From Sulfurospirillum sp. UBA1314 (GTDB lineage Bacteria > Campylobacterota > Campylobacteria > Campylobacterales > Sulfurospirillaceae), in contig DBTO01000266.1 of the NCBI GenBank assembly GCA_002307095.1, forward strand, positions 1-18,833: DNA of 18,833 nucleotides, given 5' to 3'. Positions 6,855 to 14,947 of the stretch are shown in pieces. The position numbers and the translations under genes were made by a program. The notes below the pieces were generated by a model. It worked only from the letters and a program-made list of their open reading frames with translations. It did not search any database and was not told the origin of the DNA. Numbering within the stretch: position 1 is the stretch's first letter; every line of letters starts with the position of its first letter.

Positions 6855-8071
6855 CCCTTTTATGCCTCTTTCCACTGTTTGTTTTTGCGGGAAATTTACC
6901 TGAACTCTTAAGCCTCGCAGAGCAAAACAAACACGTGGAAGCATCACGCTACAGCTTAGAAGCGGCAAAAGAAAAAGAGTATGCCACCAAAAGTGGCTAT
7001 ATGCCCAGCCTCAGTTTTGGAGCAAACCAAACTTACAACCAAGAAGAGAGCATGCTCTACCCAGAACGAAGCAGGACGGGTTCTGCCACGCTCTCCTTTA
7101 CGATTTACGATGGTGGCAAACGTGAAGCACTCTTCGATCAACAACAAGCCCTTGTAAAATCCGCCACTTTTTCGCTCGCATCGGTACAAAACGACGTCTC
7201 GCTCAACGTGATCTACTACTATTACAACTACCTTAGTACGCTTGCGAGCAGAGAATCAACCCTGCAAAAAATGGAACAGTTAGAGGCGGAACGTTATCGC
7301 CTTGAAAAATACCTCTTAGTGGGCAGTGCAACCGCGGATGAGCTTCAAAAGATCATCTCAAACATTGAGCAAACCAAGGTCGATCTTTTAACCCTAGACA
7401 ACACGCTCAATAACATCTCGAACACGCTCGAATACCTCACTGGAAAAGAGGTGCATGTTGAAGCGGGTTCCACCATCGCGTTTCAAGAAGGAAAAGCAGA
7501 AGATGCCACACGTTTTGACATCTTAGCGTTAGAAGAGAGTGCCCAAAGCTCCAAAGCGGAAGCCCAAGCTGCCAAAGCACCGCATCTTCCAACCATCAAA
7601 ATAGAAGATACCTATTCACGCTACAAATATGACTACAACAACCCTGCATGGGAGACGGATGCGGATCGTCAAAACACCGTTCAACTCTCTCTAGAATGGA
7701 AGATTTTTGACTTTGGTTCAACCTCCGCCACCTATCAAGCGGCACAAAAGACGTATCTTTCCAAAAACAGTGACTTGGCGTATGAGAAACTTAAAGCCAA
7801 AGCGAGTTTCAAAAGTGCTCAAAATAGCTACAAAACAGACCTTGCAAAAATTGAAGCAGCGAGGGCAAAACTGACCGCTTCTGAAACCACGTATGAGTAC
7901 ATAAAAAAGAAATTTCAACAAGGCATCGTGAATAATGTGTCCTATCTTGACGCGCTCAGCGATAAATATAGTGCACTCTCTCAACTCCAAACAGCCTTGA
8001 ATGAAGTGGAATACCAAAAAGCCGTCCTACTCTACGAAATGGGTAAAGAGATAAAAGGAGCCATCCAATGA
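6842..8071 (+). CDS. TolC-family outer membrane efflux channel
   Basis: Outer-membrane and periplasmic channel component of a tripartite efflux system, 409 residues. A short signal peptide ends after A16 (FVFA, then GN). The mature protein contains the two internally similar halves of the family, with long coiled helices such as residues about 95-190 and 300-395. Each half carries a beta segment: SATLSFTIYDGGKR near residue 82 and TVQLSLEWKIFDFGSTSATY near residue 279, the usual repeated motif of TolC proteins. AGGAAAG at 6831-6837 serves the ATG at 6842, inside the end of tetR. Its stop overlaps the adaptor start by ATGA. The gene order channel-adaptor-pump differs from the acrAB or cme order but is common in small RND operons. 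Confidence 0.92.
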   Translation: MQKLTLLCLFPLFVFAGNLPELLSLAEQNKHVEASRYSLEAAKEKEYATKSGYMPSLSFGANQTYNQEESMLYPERSRTGSATLSFTIYDGGKREALFDQQQALVKSATFSLASVQNDVSLNVIYYYYNYLSTLASRESTLQKMEQLEAERYRLEKYLLVGSATADELQKIISNIEQTKVDLLTLDNTLNNISNTLEYLTGKEVHVEAGSTIAFQEGKAEDATRFDILALEESAQSSKAEAQAAKAPHLPTIKIEDTYSRYKYDYNNPAWETDADRQNTVQLSLEWKIFDFGSTSATYQAAQKTYLSKNSDLAYEKLKAKASFKSAQNSYKTDLAKIEAARAKLTASETTYEYIKKKFQQGIVNNVSYLDALSDKYSALSQLQTALNEVEYQKAVLLYEMGKEIKGAIQ

Positions 8072-8766
8072 AAAAAATTTTAATAGCCACTCTGTTTATG
8101 TTTCAAGCCCTCGTCGCAGGGGAAGTTTACGCAACCTTTGATGTTGTCAGCGAAAAAAGCTCCGAGCTAGGTCTTTCCATTTCAGGTGTTGTTGGCGCTT
8201 TACATGTAAACGTTGGCGACCGTGTCAAAAAAGGTGATTTGCTCCTTGCGCTTAGTAATGCACAAGAGAAAAATGAGTACGAAAGTGCTCGTAAAAATGC
8301 AGAGCATTCGGTTAAAACGTATGAGCGTTACGCCAAGATCTCCGATGTCATCGACAAAGAGAAGATGGAAAACTACCTCTACGATAGAGACATTCAGCTT
8401 TTAACCGCCCAAAACAAAGAGATTATCTTCAAAAAAACGGAACTGCGTGCTCCGTATGATTTGGTAGTCAGTAAGAAAAATACGGAACTGGGAAACATCG
8501 TTTTAGGTTCTCAAACCAAACTTTTAACCGTTGAAAGCACCCATGATGTTAAGCTTGTGCTTAAAATGGATGAAAAATACTGGAACAAAGTGAAAGTCGG
8601 TCAAAAATTTACCTATAAAGTGGACGGTAGCGATAAAAAATACGAAGGTGTCATTAGCAAAATCTACCCAACCATTCTTCCAAGTACCCGTGAAATGCAA
8701 GCCGAAGTCAAAGCGGTTGATCTGATGCCAGGGCTATTTGGCAACGGCATGATCAGTGTGGACTAG
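8068..8766 (+). CDS. short RND periplasmic adaptor (membrane fusion protein)
   Basis: Links the inner-membrane RND pump to the TolC channel. A signal peptide (MKKILIATLFMFQALVA) is followed by the first lipoyl half-motif at about 36-62 (SISGVVGALHVNVGDRVKKG), a short helical hairpin at about 64-121, the second lipoyl half at about 122-156 (LRAPYDLVVSKKNTELGNIV) and a beta-barrel domain from about 160. At 232 residues it is much shorter than AcrA or CmeA (near 370-400); the hairpin is short and the membrane-proximal domain is largely missing. No frameshift is evident because the C-terminus ends with a plausible MPGLFGNGMISV barrel motif. A palindrome copy encodes L45-H-V-N48 in the lipoyl domain. 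The start overlaps the tolC stop (ATGA). Confidence 0.88.
   Translation: MKKILIATLFMFQALVAGEVYATFDVVSEKSSELGLSISGVVGALHVNVGDRVKKGDLLLALSNAQEKNEYESARKNAEHSVKTYERYAKISDVIDKEKMENYLYDRDIQLLTAQNKEIIFKKTELRAPYDLVVSKKNTELGNIVLGSQTKLLTVESTHDVKLVLKMDEKYWNKVKVGQKFTYKVDGSDKKYEGVISKIYPTILPSTREMQAEVKAVDLMPGLFGNGMISVD
8199..8210. repeat. TTTACATGTAAA palindrome, copy 6 (inside adaptor gene)
   Basis: Exact copy in coding sequence. It encodes LHVN in the conserved lipoyl half-motif, showing that the palindrome is tolerated even in a structurally constrained part of a protein. Confidence 0.9.
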
Positions 8767-8769
8767 ACG

Positions 8770-11700
8770 ATGTATAAACTAGCCATCAATCGTCCCATAA
8801 CCACCCTTATGGGTGTTTTAATGTTTATTGTGTTTGGTTTGATGTCGTATAACACGATGCCCATCAACCTCTACCCCAATGTTGACTTTCCCATTGTCAC
8901 CGTTCAAACCACTTATAATGGCGCTGATCCAGCCACGGTAGAGACCAAAGTCACCGACAAGATCGAAGAGGCAGTTTCAGGCGTGGATGGCATCGACAAG
9001 CTGATGTCTACCAGTTACGAAGGCTTTAGTGTTGTGACCATTCAGTTTAAACTCACCAAAAACATCGATGTCGCGACCAACGATGTGCGTGATAAAGTAG
9101 GCGCCATTAACCTTCCATCTGAAGTTGAAAAACCTGTGGTTAAAAAACTCGGTGCAACGGGAGGTGTGATTAACCTCTTTGTGGCAAGTGATGGCAAAAA
9201 TGACATCGCGCTTATGCGACTTGCTGATGAAAAGCTCAAGCCAAAACTCCAGAGGGTTAAAGGGGTGGGCGAGGTGAACATCATCGGGTATCAAGATCGT
9301 GAAATTCGCATCTTTCTTGACCCTTTTTTGCTGAACAAATACAATCTGAGCGCCTCTGATCTGAGTGGTATCATCTCCAAACAGAATGTCAAACAAGGTG
9401 CTGGAAAGATGGTCAATAAAGACCAAGAGATTATCATCAAAGCCGAAGGCGATGCAGCCAACATACAAGAGGTGGAAGACCTTTTGGTCAAACCAGGCGT
9501 TCGCCTCAAAGATGTAGCCACCATCGTTGATGGGCTGAGTGATGCGAAAAGTTTTTCTTCCTACAACGGACAAAGAGGGGTTACCCTTGAAGTCAAGAAA
9601 ATTGCAGGGGAAAATGTTCTTAACATCATCACCGGTGTCAAAAAAATTATGCCTGATTTGCAACTGCTTGCCGGTAAAAACAATGAGATCAAGATCTTGC
9701 AAGATCAGTCTGAGAAAATTATGGTCAACATCGATAACGTTCGCTTTGACCTTATTTTTGGTGCGTTTTTATCCATCATCATCGTTTTCGCCTTTTTACG
9801 CAATGCCACGGCTACGATTGTCTCAGCATTAGCGATTCCAACGTCGGTTATTGGAACCTTTGCCATTATGAATGCCCTAGGCTACGATCTGAACCGTCTG
9901 ACACTGATTGGTCTCACCCTTGCCATTGGTATTTTCATCGATGATGCGATCGTTGTGATTGAAAATATCATGAAAAAGATGGAAGAGGGCATGAGACCCT
10001 TTAAAGCTTCCTTTGAGGGTATTAAAGAGGTTGCATTCTCCATCTTGGCGATCTCTTCGGTGCTTTTAGCCGTTTTTATCCCTGTAGCCTTTATGGATGG
10101 CATCGTGGGGATGTTCTTTAACTCCTTTGCGATGACCGTGGCTTCGGGTATTGTTATCTCTTACCTTGTCGCGGTTATGTTTGTTCCCTCAATCGGGGCG
10201 CGTCTTTTAAGTGCCAAAGAGAGTAAGTTTTACTATGCCACCGAGCCCATCCTCAAAGCAGTGGATAAAGGGTATGTCTCACTTTTAAAACCACTCCTTC
10301 GCTTTAAAACGCTGACGGTTTTGGCGACATTTGGATGTTTGATTGCATCGATGACACTCAAAGTAGGAATGGACTTCCTTCCGATGCAAGACAACAGTGA
10401 ATTTCAAATTACGATTAAAGCACCTGTAGGCATTAATCTTGAGACTATGAAACAAAAAGTTATTCCTCTTGATGAGATGCTCAAAGGCGATCCTTCTATT
10501 TCGTATTCTATTGTCTCTATTGGGTATGATTCTGCGCAAAGCATCCATAAGGCACGTATTTACGTCAAGCTCAAACCGGTTAAAGAGCGCACGATTTCGC
10601 AACTAACCCTAATTGAGCACTACCGCGAAAAGATGAAAAATGTCCAAGATCTGGTCATTGCGGTTGAAAAAGTGGATGATTTTGACACAGGTGGCACCAC
10701 AGCACCGCTTCAAGTCGTTCTCATGGGGGATCGTTTTGAAGTTTTAGATGACACCTCTACCAAACTGATGGACTTTCTAAAATCAACACCGGGCATTGTG
10801 GATGTTGATAGAGACTATGAGAGTGGCAAGCCAGAGATGCGTATTAACATTCTTCGTGAAAATGCACAAAGAGTGGGGGTGAGTGTTAAAGAAATCGCCG
10901 CAGTGTTGGGCTCAGCGTATTCGAGTGATAGCGCTATATCCTACTACGAAGACAATGGTAAACAGTTTGACATCACCGTTCGCTTTAGGGATGACTTTAG
11001 AACCTCTTTGGAAGATATGAAAAAACTCCAAGTGAAAAATGCCAATGGTGATTTTGTGGCACTTGAGGGTCTCATTGATTTTGAAGACTCTTTAGGAACA
11101 GCGTCTATCAACCGTTTTGACCGTGAACGTAAAATCCTTGTCACCGCTAGCACTGTCGGATTATCGTTGGATCAAGTCGTTGTGAAAGTGGAAGAGAAGA
11201 TGAAAGAGATTTTGCCAGAGGGGTATCACTACCGTTTTACGGGCGATGTTGAGAACATGAGCGACACAGGAAAAGCGTTCGGGGCAGCGGTTATTTTAGC
11301 CGTTATTTTGATCTATTTGATCCTAGCAGCACTCTATGAGTCACTGATTCAGCCTTTTATCATCATGATTTCTATGCCACTTTCGTTAACGGGTATTATG
11401 GTGGCACTTTATTTAAGTGGGTACACGTTTAGTCTATTCGTTATGATTGGTATTATCTTGCTACTTGGAATGGTCGGTAAAAACGCCATTTTGGTCGTTG
11501 ACTTTGCCAATCGTGCGATCAAAGAGGGTAAAGAGATCGATGACGCACTGCTTGAAGCGGGTGAAAAACGTCTTCGTCCGATTTTGATGACCACCTTTGC
11601 AATGATTGGTGCGATGATGCCTTTAGCGTTTGGCAGTGGAGCAGGGCACGAAGCGAACGCTCCAATGGCACTTGCGATCATCGGAGGACTTTTAAGTTCG

Positions 11701-11796
11701 ACCGTTTTAACCTTGCTGGTTGTTCCTGCGATCTACAAATTTATGTACCCGATGGATCGATGGTTACGTAAATGGTATGAAAAAGGTACGATCTAA
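8770..11796 (+). CDS. RND-family multidrug efflux pump, inner-membrane transporter (HAE1-type)
   Basis: Proton-driven drug or solvent exporter of 1008 residues with the classical two-fold layout: first membrane helix at about 10-28, large periplasmic domain, six membrane helices from about 325, a second periplasmic domain, and a second helix block from about 840. The proton-relay acidic pair D391-D392 is in helix 4 (GIFIDDAIVVIENI), and the conserved lysine K904 is in GMVGKNAILVV of helix 10. The N-terminus (NRPITTLMGVLMFIVFGLMS) and PINLYPNVDFPIVTV are standard HAE1 motifs. It starts three bases after the adaptor stop, so translation is probably coupled; no strong ribosome binding site of its own is seen. 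It closes the operon, with a strong terminator 12 bases downstream. Confidence 0.95.
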   Translation: MYKLAINRPITTLMGVLMFIVFGLMSYNTMPINLYPNVDFPIVTVQTTYNGADPATVETKVTDKIEEAVSGVDGIDKLMSTSYEGFSVVTIQFKLTKNIDVATNDVRDKVGAINLPSEVEKPVVKKLGATGGVINLFVASDGKNDIALMRLADEKLKPKLQRVKGVGEVNIIGYQDREIRIFLDPFLLNKYNLSASDLSGIISKQNVKQGAGKMVNKDQEIIIKAEGDAANIQEVEDLLVKPGVRLKDVATIVDGLSDAKSFSSYNGQRGVTLEVKKIAGENVLNIITGVKKIMPDLQLLAGKNNEIKILQDQSEKIMVNIDNVRFDLIFGAFLSIIIVFAFLRNATATIVSALAIPTSVIGTFAIMNALGYDLNRLTLIGLTLAIGIFIDDAIVVIENIMKKMEEGMRPFKASFEGIKEVAFSILAISSVLLAVFIPVAFMDGIVGMFFNSFAMTVASGIVISYLVAVMFVPSIGARLLSAKESKFYYATEPILKAVDKGYVSLLKPLLRFKTLTVLATFGCLIASMTLKVGMDFLPMQDNSEFQITIKAPVGINLETMKQKVIPLDEMLKGDPSISYSIVSIGYDSAQSIHKARIYVKLKPVKERTISQLTLIEHYREKMKNVQDLVIAVEKVDDFDTGGTTAPLQVVLMGDRFEVLDDTSTKLMDFLKSTPGIVDVDRDYESGKPEMRINILRENAQRVGVSVKEIAAVLGSAYSSDSAISYYEDNGKQFDITVRFRDDFRTSLEDMKKLQVKNANGDFVALEGLIDFEDSLGTASINRFDRERKILVTASTVGLSLDQVVVKVEEKMKEILPEGYHYRFTGDVENMSDTGKAFGAAVILAVILIYLILAALYESLIQPFIIMISMPLSLTGIMVALYLSGYTFSLFVMIGIILLLGMVGKNAILVVDFANRAIKEGKEIDDALLEAGEKRLRPILMTTFAMIGAMMPLAFGSGAGHEANAPMALAIIGGLLSSTVLTLLVVPAIYKFMYPMDRWLRKWYEKGTI

Positions 11797-11799
11797 ATC

Positions 11800-11811
11800 T
11801 TTACATGTAAA
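11800..11811. repeat. TTTACATGTAAA palindrome, copy 7
   Basis: Exact copy starting four bases after the RND stop codon. It overlaps the first arm of the terminator stem that follows. Confidence 0.9.
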
Positions 11812-11830
11812 AGGGGAAAATCCCCTTTTA
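11808..11830. terminator. bidirectional intrinsic terminator
   Basis: TAAAAGGGGA (11808-11817) and TCCCCTTTTA (11821-11830) pair perfectly over 10 bp around a 3-base loop. The A-run on one arm and T-run on the other make it work in both directions, for the RND operon and for the convergent small gene. Confidence 0.85.
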
Positions 11831-11835
11831 CGCCC

Positions 11836-12048
11836 TTATTTATTGCGTTTTCGATCTTTTTTGGCTTGTTTCGCTTTGGCTTTCGCTTGTGCTTTACGCG
11901 CATCACTCATTTTTGCTTTATCAGAGTTGACCGCGCCAACATTCGTCTGTTTGCCAACATAGGGTACTGTGTGCTTTTGTTGTGTTGCTAAGCTTGCTAA
12001 TTTGTAGCCATTTTCCATTTTAACGCTATTGTTGAGTAATCCGCCCAT
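11836..12048 (-). CDS. small basic protein, unknown function
   Basis: I do not recognise this 70-residue protein. The N-terminal half is mixed; residues about 43-70 are strongly basic and alanine/lysine-rich (DKAKMSDARKAQAKAKAKQA, then KKDRKRNK) and would form a charged helix, suggesting nucleic acid or ribosome contact, though this is only inference. The coding call rests on an AAGGA about seven bases before the ATG, a proper terminator just past its stop codon and a full unbroken frame. It has no signal peptide or membrane segment. Confidence 0.65.
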   Translation of the reverse strand: MGGLLNNSVKMENGYKLASLATQQKHTVPYVGKQTNVGAVNSDKAKMSDARKAQAKAKAKQAKKDRKRNK

Positions 12049-12155
12049 ACTATGTCCTTCGTGATAATGAAATGTGATTGGAGAAAAATCGTTGAAGAGT
12101 TTCGTAACGATAAGCGTTAGTATACTTTATTCTTGCTTCAAGCCATGTAAAAGCG

Positions 12156-12167
12156 TTTACATGTAAA
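12156..12167. repeat. TTTACATGTAAA palindrome, copy 8
   Basis: Exact copy in the 190-bp gap between two divergent small genes, 63 bp from copy 9. A half-site CATGTAAA lies just upstream at 12144-12151. A weak stem AAAGAG/CTCTTT (12165-12170, 12176-12181) running into six T follows, which could be a terminator-like element, but no plus-strand gene precedes it. Confidence 0.9.
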
Positions 12168-12218
12168 GAGGAGGGCTCTTTTTTCAGCCTAATTGATTAC
12201 AATACGAGCTACTATTTT

Positions 12219-12230
12219 TTTACATGTAAA
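12219..12230. repeat. TTTACATGTAAA palindrome, copy 9 (overlaps a ribosome binding site)
   Basis: Exact copy whose terminal AAA forms the first bases of the AAAGGGA Shine-Dalgarno sequence of the gene starting at 12239. A protein bound here, or a fold-back of the palindrome in RNA, could affect translation. Confidence 0.9.
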
Positions 12231-12238
12231 GGGAACGT

Positions 12239-12538
12239 ATGCAAGAAACCAACCTCATAACCATGCAACAGTACGCTGTAAAACACAAAATGAGCACCTT
12301 TGGCGTCGTCAAATTGGTCAATGCTAAAAAACTCAAAACGATTAAAAAGAACGTGGAAGGCGAAGAGCGGGAGTTTATCATCGATGAGACACTGCCAAAC
12401 ATACAACCTCTTAAAAGTGAAACACCCACAAAGCCAAACGATGAGACAAAAATCGACTACGAGGTCGAGTTTCACAAGCTTTTAGCCAAATACATCGAAC
12501 TTCAAGACAAATACACCAAACTCATTGAATCCAACTAA
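12239..12538 (+). CDS. small protein with HTH-like N-terminus and coiled-coil C-terminus
   Basis: A 99-residue protein I cannot assign to a named family. Residues about 6-50 (ITMQQYAVKHKMSTFGVVKL, a turn, then KTIKKNVEGEEREFIIDE) resemble the compact winged helix of excisionase or MerR-type DNA-binding domains, in which a short helix-turn-helix is followed by a strand ending in a hydrophobic-acidic motif. Residues 52-70 form a proline- and charge-rich linker, and 72-97 (YEVEFHKLLAKYIELQDKY) show heptad spacing, so a dimerising coiled coil is likely. AAAGGGA at 12228-12234 gives a good ribosome binding site. It stands alone between two palindrome copies. A role as a small DNA-binding regulator is inference. 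Confidence 0.7.
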   Translation: MQETNLITMQQYAVKHKMSTFGVVKLVNAKKLKTIKKNVEGEEREFIIDETLPNIQPLKSETPTKPNDETKIDYEVEFHKLLAKYIELQDKYTKLIESN

Positions 12539-12543
12539 ACATC

Positions 12544-12555
12544 TTTACATGTAAA
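12544..12555. repeat. TTTACATGTAAA palindrome, copy 10
   Basis: Exact copy six bases after the stop of the 99-residue gene. Its right end is part of the T-tract, read on the minus strand, of the chemoreceptor terminator. Confidence 0.9.
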
Positions 12556-12581
12556 CAAAAGAGGGCATGCAAAATGCCCTC
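12553..12581 (-). terminator. intrinsic terminator of the FIST chemoreceptor gene
   Basis: GAGGGCAT (12561-12568) and ATGCCCTC (12574-12581) form a perfect 8-bp stem with a 5-base loop. Read on the minus strand the stem is followed by TTTTGTTT, the expected uridine tract. It lies ten bases past the chemoreceptor stop. Confidence 0.8.
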
Positions 12582-12591
12582 AGAAGCCCTG

Positions 12592-14595
12592 TTAATGGCT
12601 ATTGAGAATGCCCAGAGTTTTCTCATACACACTTAGTTTTCCAAGTTCTACTTTGAGCCCATCAGTCAATTGGGATTGCGATCTTAGCTCTTTAGATATG
12701 ACTTGACTTTTCCCGGCTAAATTCTGCATATCAGAAGAGAGTACATTACTTTTGGTGGAGACTTCTAGGAGCCCGCCACTCACATTGCTCATGGTTTTGC
12801 TGATATTTTCAACCGCTTGAATGATGGTACTGACCGACACATTGGTCTCAGAGAGGCTCTTTTGCGTGCGTTCCGCTAGTTTTCGCACTTCATCGGCAAC
12901 GACAGCAAAACCACGTCCATGTTCCCCTGCACGCGCCGCCTCAATCGCCGCATTGAGTGCAAGTAAATTGGTCTGATCGGCAATATCAGCGATCACACTT
13001 AACACAACGCGAATATCGCGGACATTATTGGTGAGATTTTCCACTTCAATGAGAAGGTTGGCATTGTCAACACTCCCTTTTTCCATACTCGAAGCAAAAA
13101 TGACAAACTCTTTTTCCACCGATGAGAGTTGCATTTCGATTGCATCGATGGAACCAACAGCGTTCTGAAGCGTTGAGCTCATCGTTTCAATGACAGGCAG
13201 ACTCTCTTTCATTTGAGCCAACATCGCTTTGTTGATGGTATCAACCATCGTTTGGCGATTGATCTTTCGTAAAAGAAAATAGCTCTTAAATCCAGCGTAT
13301 TTCTGCACAAAATTGTCAATATAGTCATCTTCAAAATGAGCGCTTTCTACCTGATAGAAAAAGATCGCCGTCAAGGTTTGGTTGATATTGACTCCCAACA
13401 GTTCGCCAAAGGTCGAAAACCCAACCACAGGAATCTCTTTAAACACCAAGAGTTGACTGAGCTCACTGCTGTTACACAAACGCCTTAAGATACAGTCATT
13501 AAAAATCGCCCCAATGGCTTTGGGCTTGTTGTGGCAAAACTGCGCAAAATCATGGTTCGTGGTCTGCACAAAGTCTGTTTTTTCCAGTAAAATAAGCGCT
13601 TCACCGGCTTCGATGTCGCAGTAAAAATGGATCGTGTCGTTGGGGACATCAAGAGAGGCAATGGAGCGAATATAAATCTCGCCATCAATTTCAATCCCAA
13701 ACGTATAATTGGCAAGCTTGGCATTGAGCTCACTCGCAGAACATCTAAAATAGGCAGCTAACGCAGTAATGCCACCCACACTCATATTGGTACTTCGATC
13801 TAAAAAAGCACGCACAGTACGCGTAATCGGGTCTGCATCCAACACGGTAAATGAAATAGACGTTTTTCTAAAATTTTGACTTTTAAAGACACTAAAACGG
13901 TACTGCGGTGTCAGTTTCATAAACGTCACTACCGCATGATGTCTTAAAGTACGTGTTCCATCGTAAATGTAGGTATTTTGAAAGTCCAATTTACCACCAG
14001 CACTACCACCGATCAGCAAACACGGGAATTTTGCCACATGATACACCGCTTCCATAAAAAAACTCTCACTCGCACTCAGCCCATCAATGAGTGTGTAGCC
14101 CAGTGTATCATCTGAGCGCATTTTAAAAGGCACACGCACCTTTTTGACCTCTCCTGCAATCAAAGCAGAACGCTGCGCCGCTGTTTTGCCACTTGTTGCC
14201 ATATCTTCACTTTTGAGAGGAATGGAAGCCACAAACACATCGCTGATCATTTCAGGTGCAAAAAGCATTAAAACAATGTTATCGCCTTCACCAGCGCCTG
14301 CTTGAGAATAAAGCGAGGGAAGAGGGCTTGTACCATTCAAACTACACAGTTCGCCAGCCGTTGTTGAGAGAATCAATGTTGATTCAGAAGGTAGCGCTTG
14401 TTTGAGTTTTGAAGCAATCGCGTTAAAATCCAAAGCAGGGGAAACAAAACCTAAAACCACTTTAGGTTTAAAAGAAATCGTTTTAAGCGCGGAGGAAATG
14501 GATTGTTCTTGAAGATTTAATGTCATAAGAGCATTATGACCATGCGATGATGCGTTAAAGGCTGTTTGTTCGGATGAACGAAAAAAACTAAACAT
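12592..14595 (-). CDS. soluble chemoreceptor with FIST sensor domains
   Basis: A 667-residue methyl-accepting chemotaxis protein with no membrane segment, so a cytoplasmic sensor. Residues about 45-235 match the FIST N domain (with LIGGSAGG at 194-201) and about 255-415 the FIST C domain (VVGFSTFGELLG at 390-401), a sensory module proposed to bind small ligands such as amino acids. The C-terminal signalling hairpin runs from about 470 to 655, with its conserved tip DIADQTNLLALNAAIEAARA at 537-556 followed by EHGRGFAVVADEVRKLAERT, the part that contacts CheA and CheW. There is no HAMP domain and no C-terminal CheR/CheB pentapeptide. AAGGAAG sits six bases before the ATG. It is monocistronic with its own terminator. 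Confidence 0.93.
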   Translation of the reverse strand: MFSFFRSSEQTAFNASSHGHNALMTLNLQEQSISSALKTISFKPKVVLGFVSPALDFNAIASKLKQALPSESTLILSTTAGELCSLNGTSPLPSLYSQAGAGEGDNIVLMLFAPEMISDVFVASIPLKSEDMATSGKTAAQRSALIAGEVKKVRVPFKMRSDDTLGYTLIDGLSASESFFMEAVYHVAKFPCLLIGGSAGGKLDFQNTYIYDGTRTLRHHAVVTFMKLTPQYRFSVFKSQNFRKTSISFTVLDADPITRTVRAFLDRSTNMSVGGITALAAYFRCSASELNAKLANYTFGIEIDGEIYIRSIASLDVPNDTIHFYCDIEAGEALILLEKTDFVQTTNHDFAQFCHNKPKAIGAIFNDCILRRLCNSSELSQLLVFKEIPVVGFSTFGELLGVNINQTLTAIFFYQVESAHFEDDYIDNFVQKYAGFKSYFLLRKINRQTMVDTINKAMLAQMKESLPVIETMSSTLQNAVGSIDAIEMQLSSVEKEFVIFASSMEKGSVDNANLLIEVENLTNNVRDIRVVLSVIADIADQTNLLALNAAIEAARAGEHGRGFAVVADEVRKLAERTQKSLSETNVSVSTIIQAVENISKTMSNVSGGLLEVSTKSNVLSSDMQNLAGKSQVISKELRSQSQLTDGLKVELGKLSVYEKTLGILNSH

Positions 14596-14864
14596 GGCAC
14601 TTCCTTATTAGAATAACTTATCTTTTACATAGCAAATCCATACTAACTCAGCAAGTATAAAGATGTACTTAAACCATCTTTTTCATAGTCACATTAACAA
14701 ACGAACCCTCACAGTTGCGTAACGACCATTTTATTAATTATTGAAAACTGTAATTTTCAAAGTTAATATAGAGAAGTATAATTGATAATTCTACATTACG
14801 TTCGTAGCATGAAAATAGCTGCTTTTAGTAAACGCGCTTGTGCATTGCAAAGGTAAATGTTGAT

Positions 14865-14876
14865 TTTGCATGTAAA
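14865..14876. repeat. TTTGCATGTAAA, one-mismatch palindrome, copy 11
   Basis: An 11-of-12 match in the chemoreceptor upstream gap, about 24 bp before the left arm of the inverted repeat. The mismatch is internal, unlike most other variants. Confidence 0.65.
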
Positions 14877-14899
14877 GAAAACACCAGTACATTATTGTA

Positions 14900-14929
14900 A
14901 AAAGTTAAAAGTTTAGCCCTGACCCCTAT
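14900..14929. repeat. left arm of inverted repeat flanking the AT-rich region
   Basis: AGTTAAAAGTTTAGCCCT followed by GACCCCTAT. The inverted partner is at 15567-15598: 20 of the first 21 bases agree, then a 2-base length difference, then ACCCCTAT in both. The AGCCCTGACCCC string resembles end sequences often seen next to REP-associated (IS200-like) transposases, but no transposase is present. Confidence 0.7.
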
Positions 14930-14947
14930 TTTTCTTGACCGTCAATT

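Larger units (their letters stand above)
14596..14947. other. 352-bp gap upstream of the chemoreceptor gene
   Basis: The right part holds one arm of an inverted repeat (14900-14929) and a one-mismatch palindrome (14865-14876). Near the chemoreceptor start, TATACT read on the minus strand (14654-14659) is a possible -10. A short TGAAAA/TTTTCA inverted repeat lies around 14742-14760. I find no convincing ORF or structured RNA. The sequence is AT-rich and looks like an acquired or decayed region. Confidence 0.4.

Noticed and set aside
8977..9702. Long minus-strand ORF of 241 codons opposite the RND pump gene
   Set aside because: It is a shadow of the RND coding sequence, lacks a ribosome binding site and has no recognisable domain.
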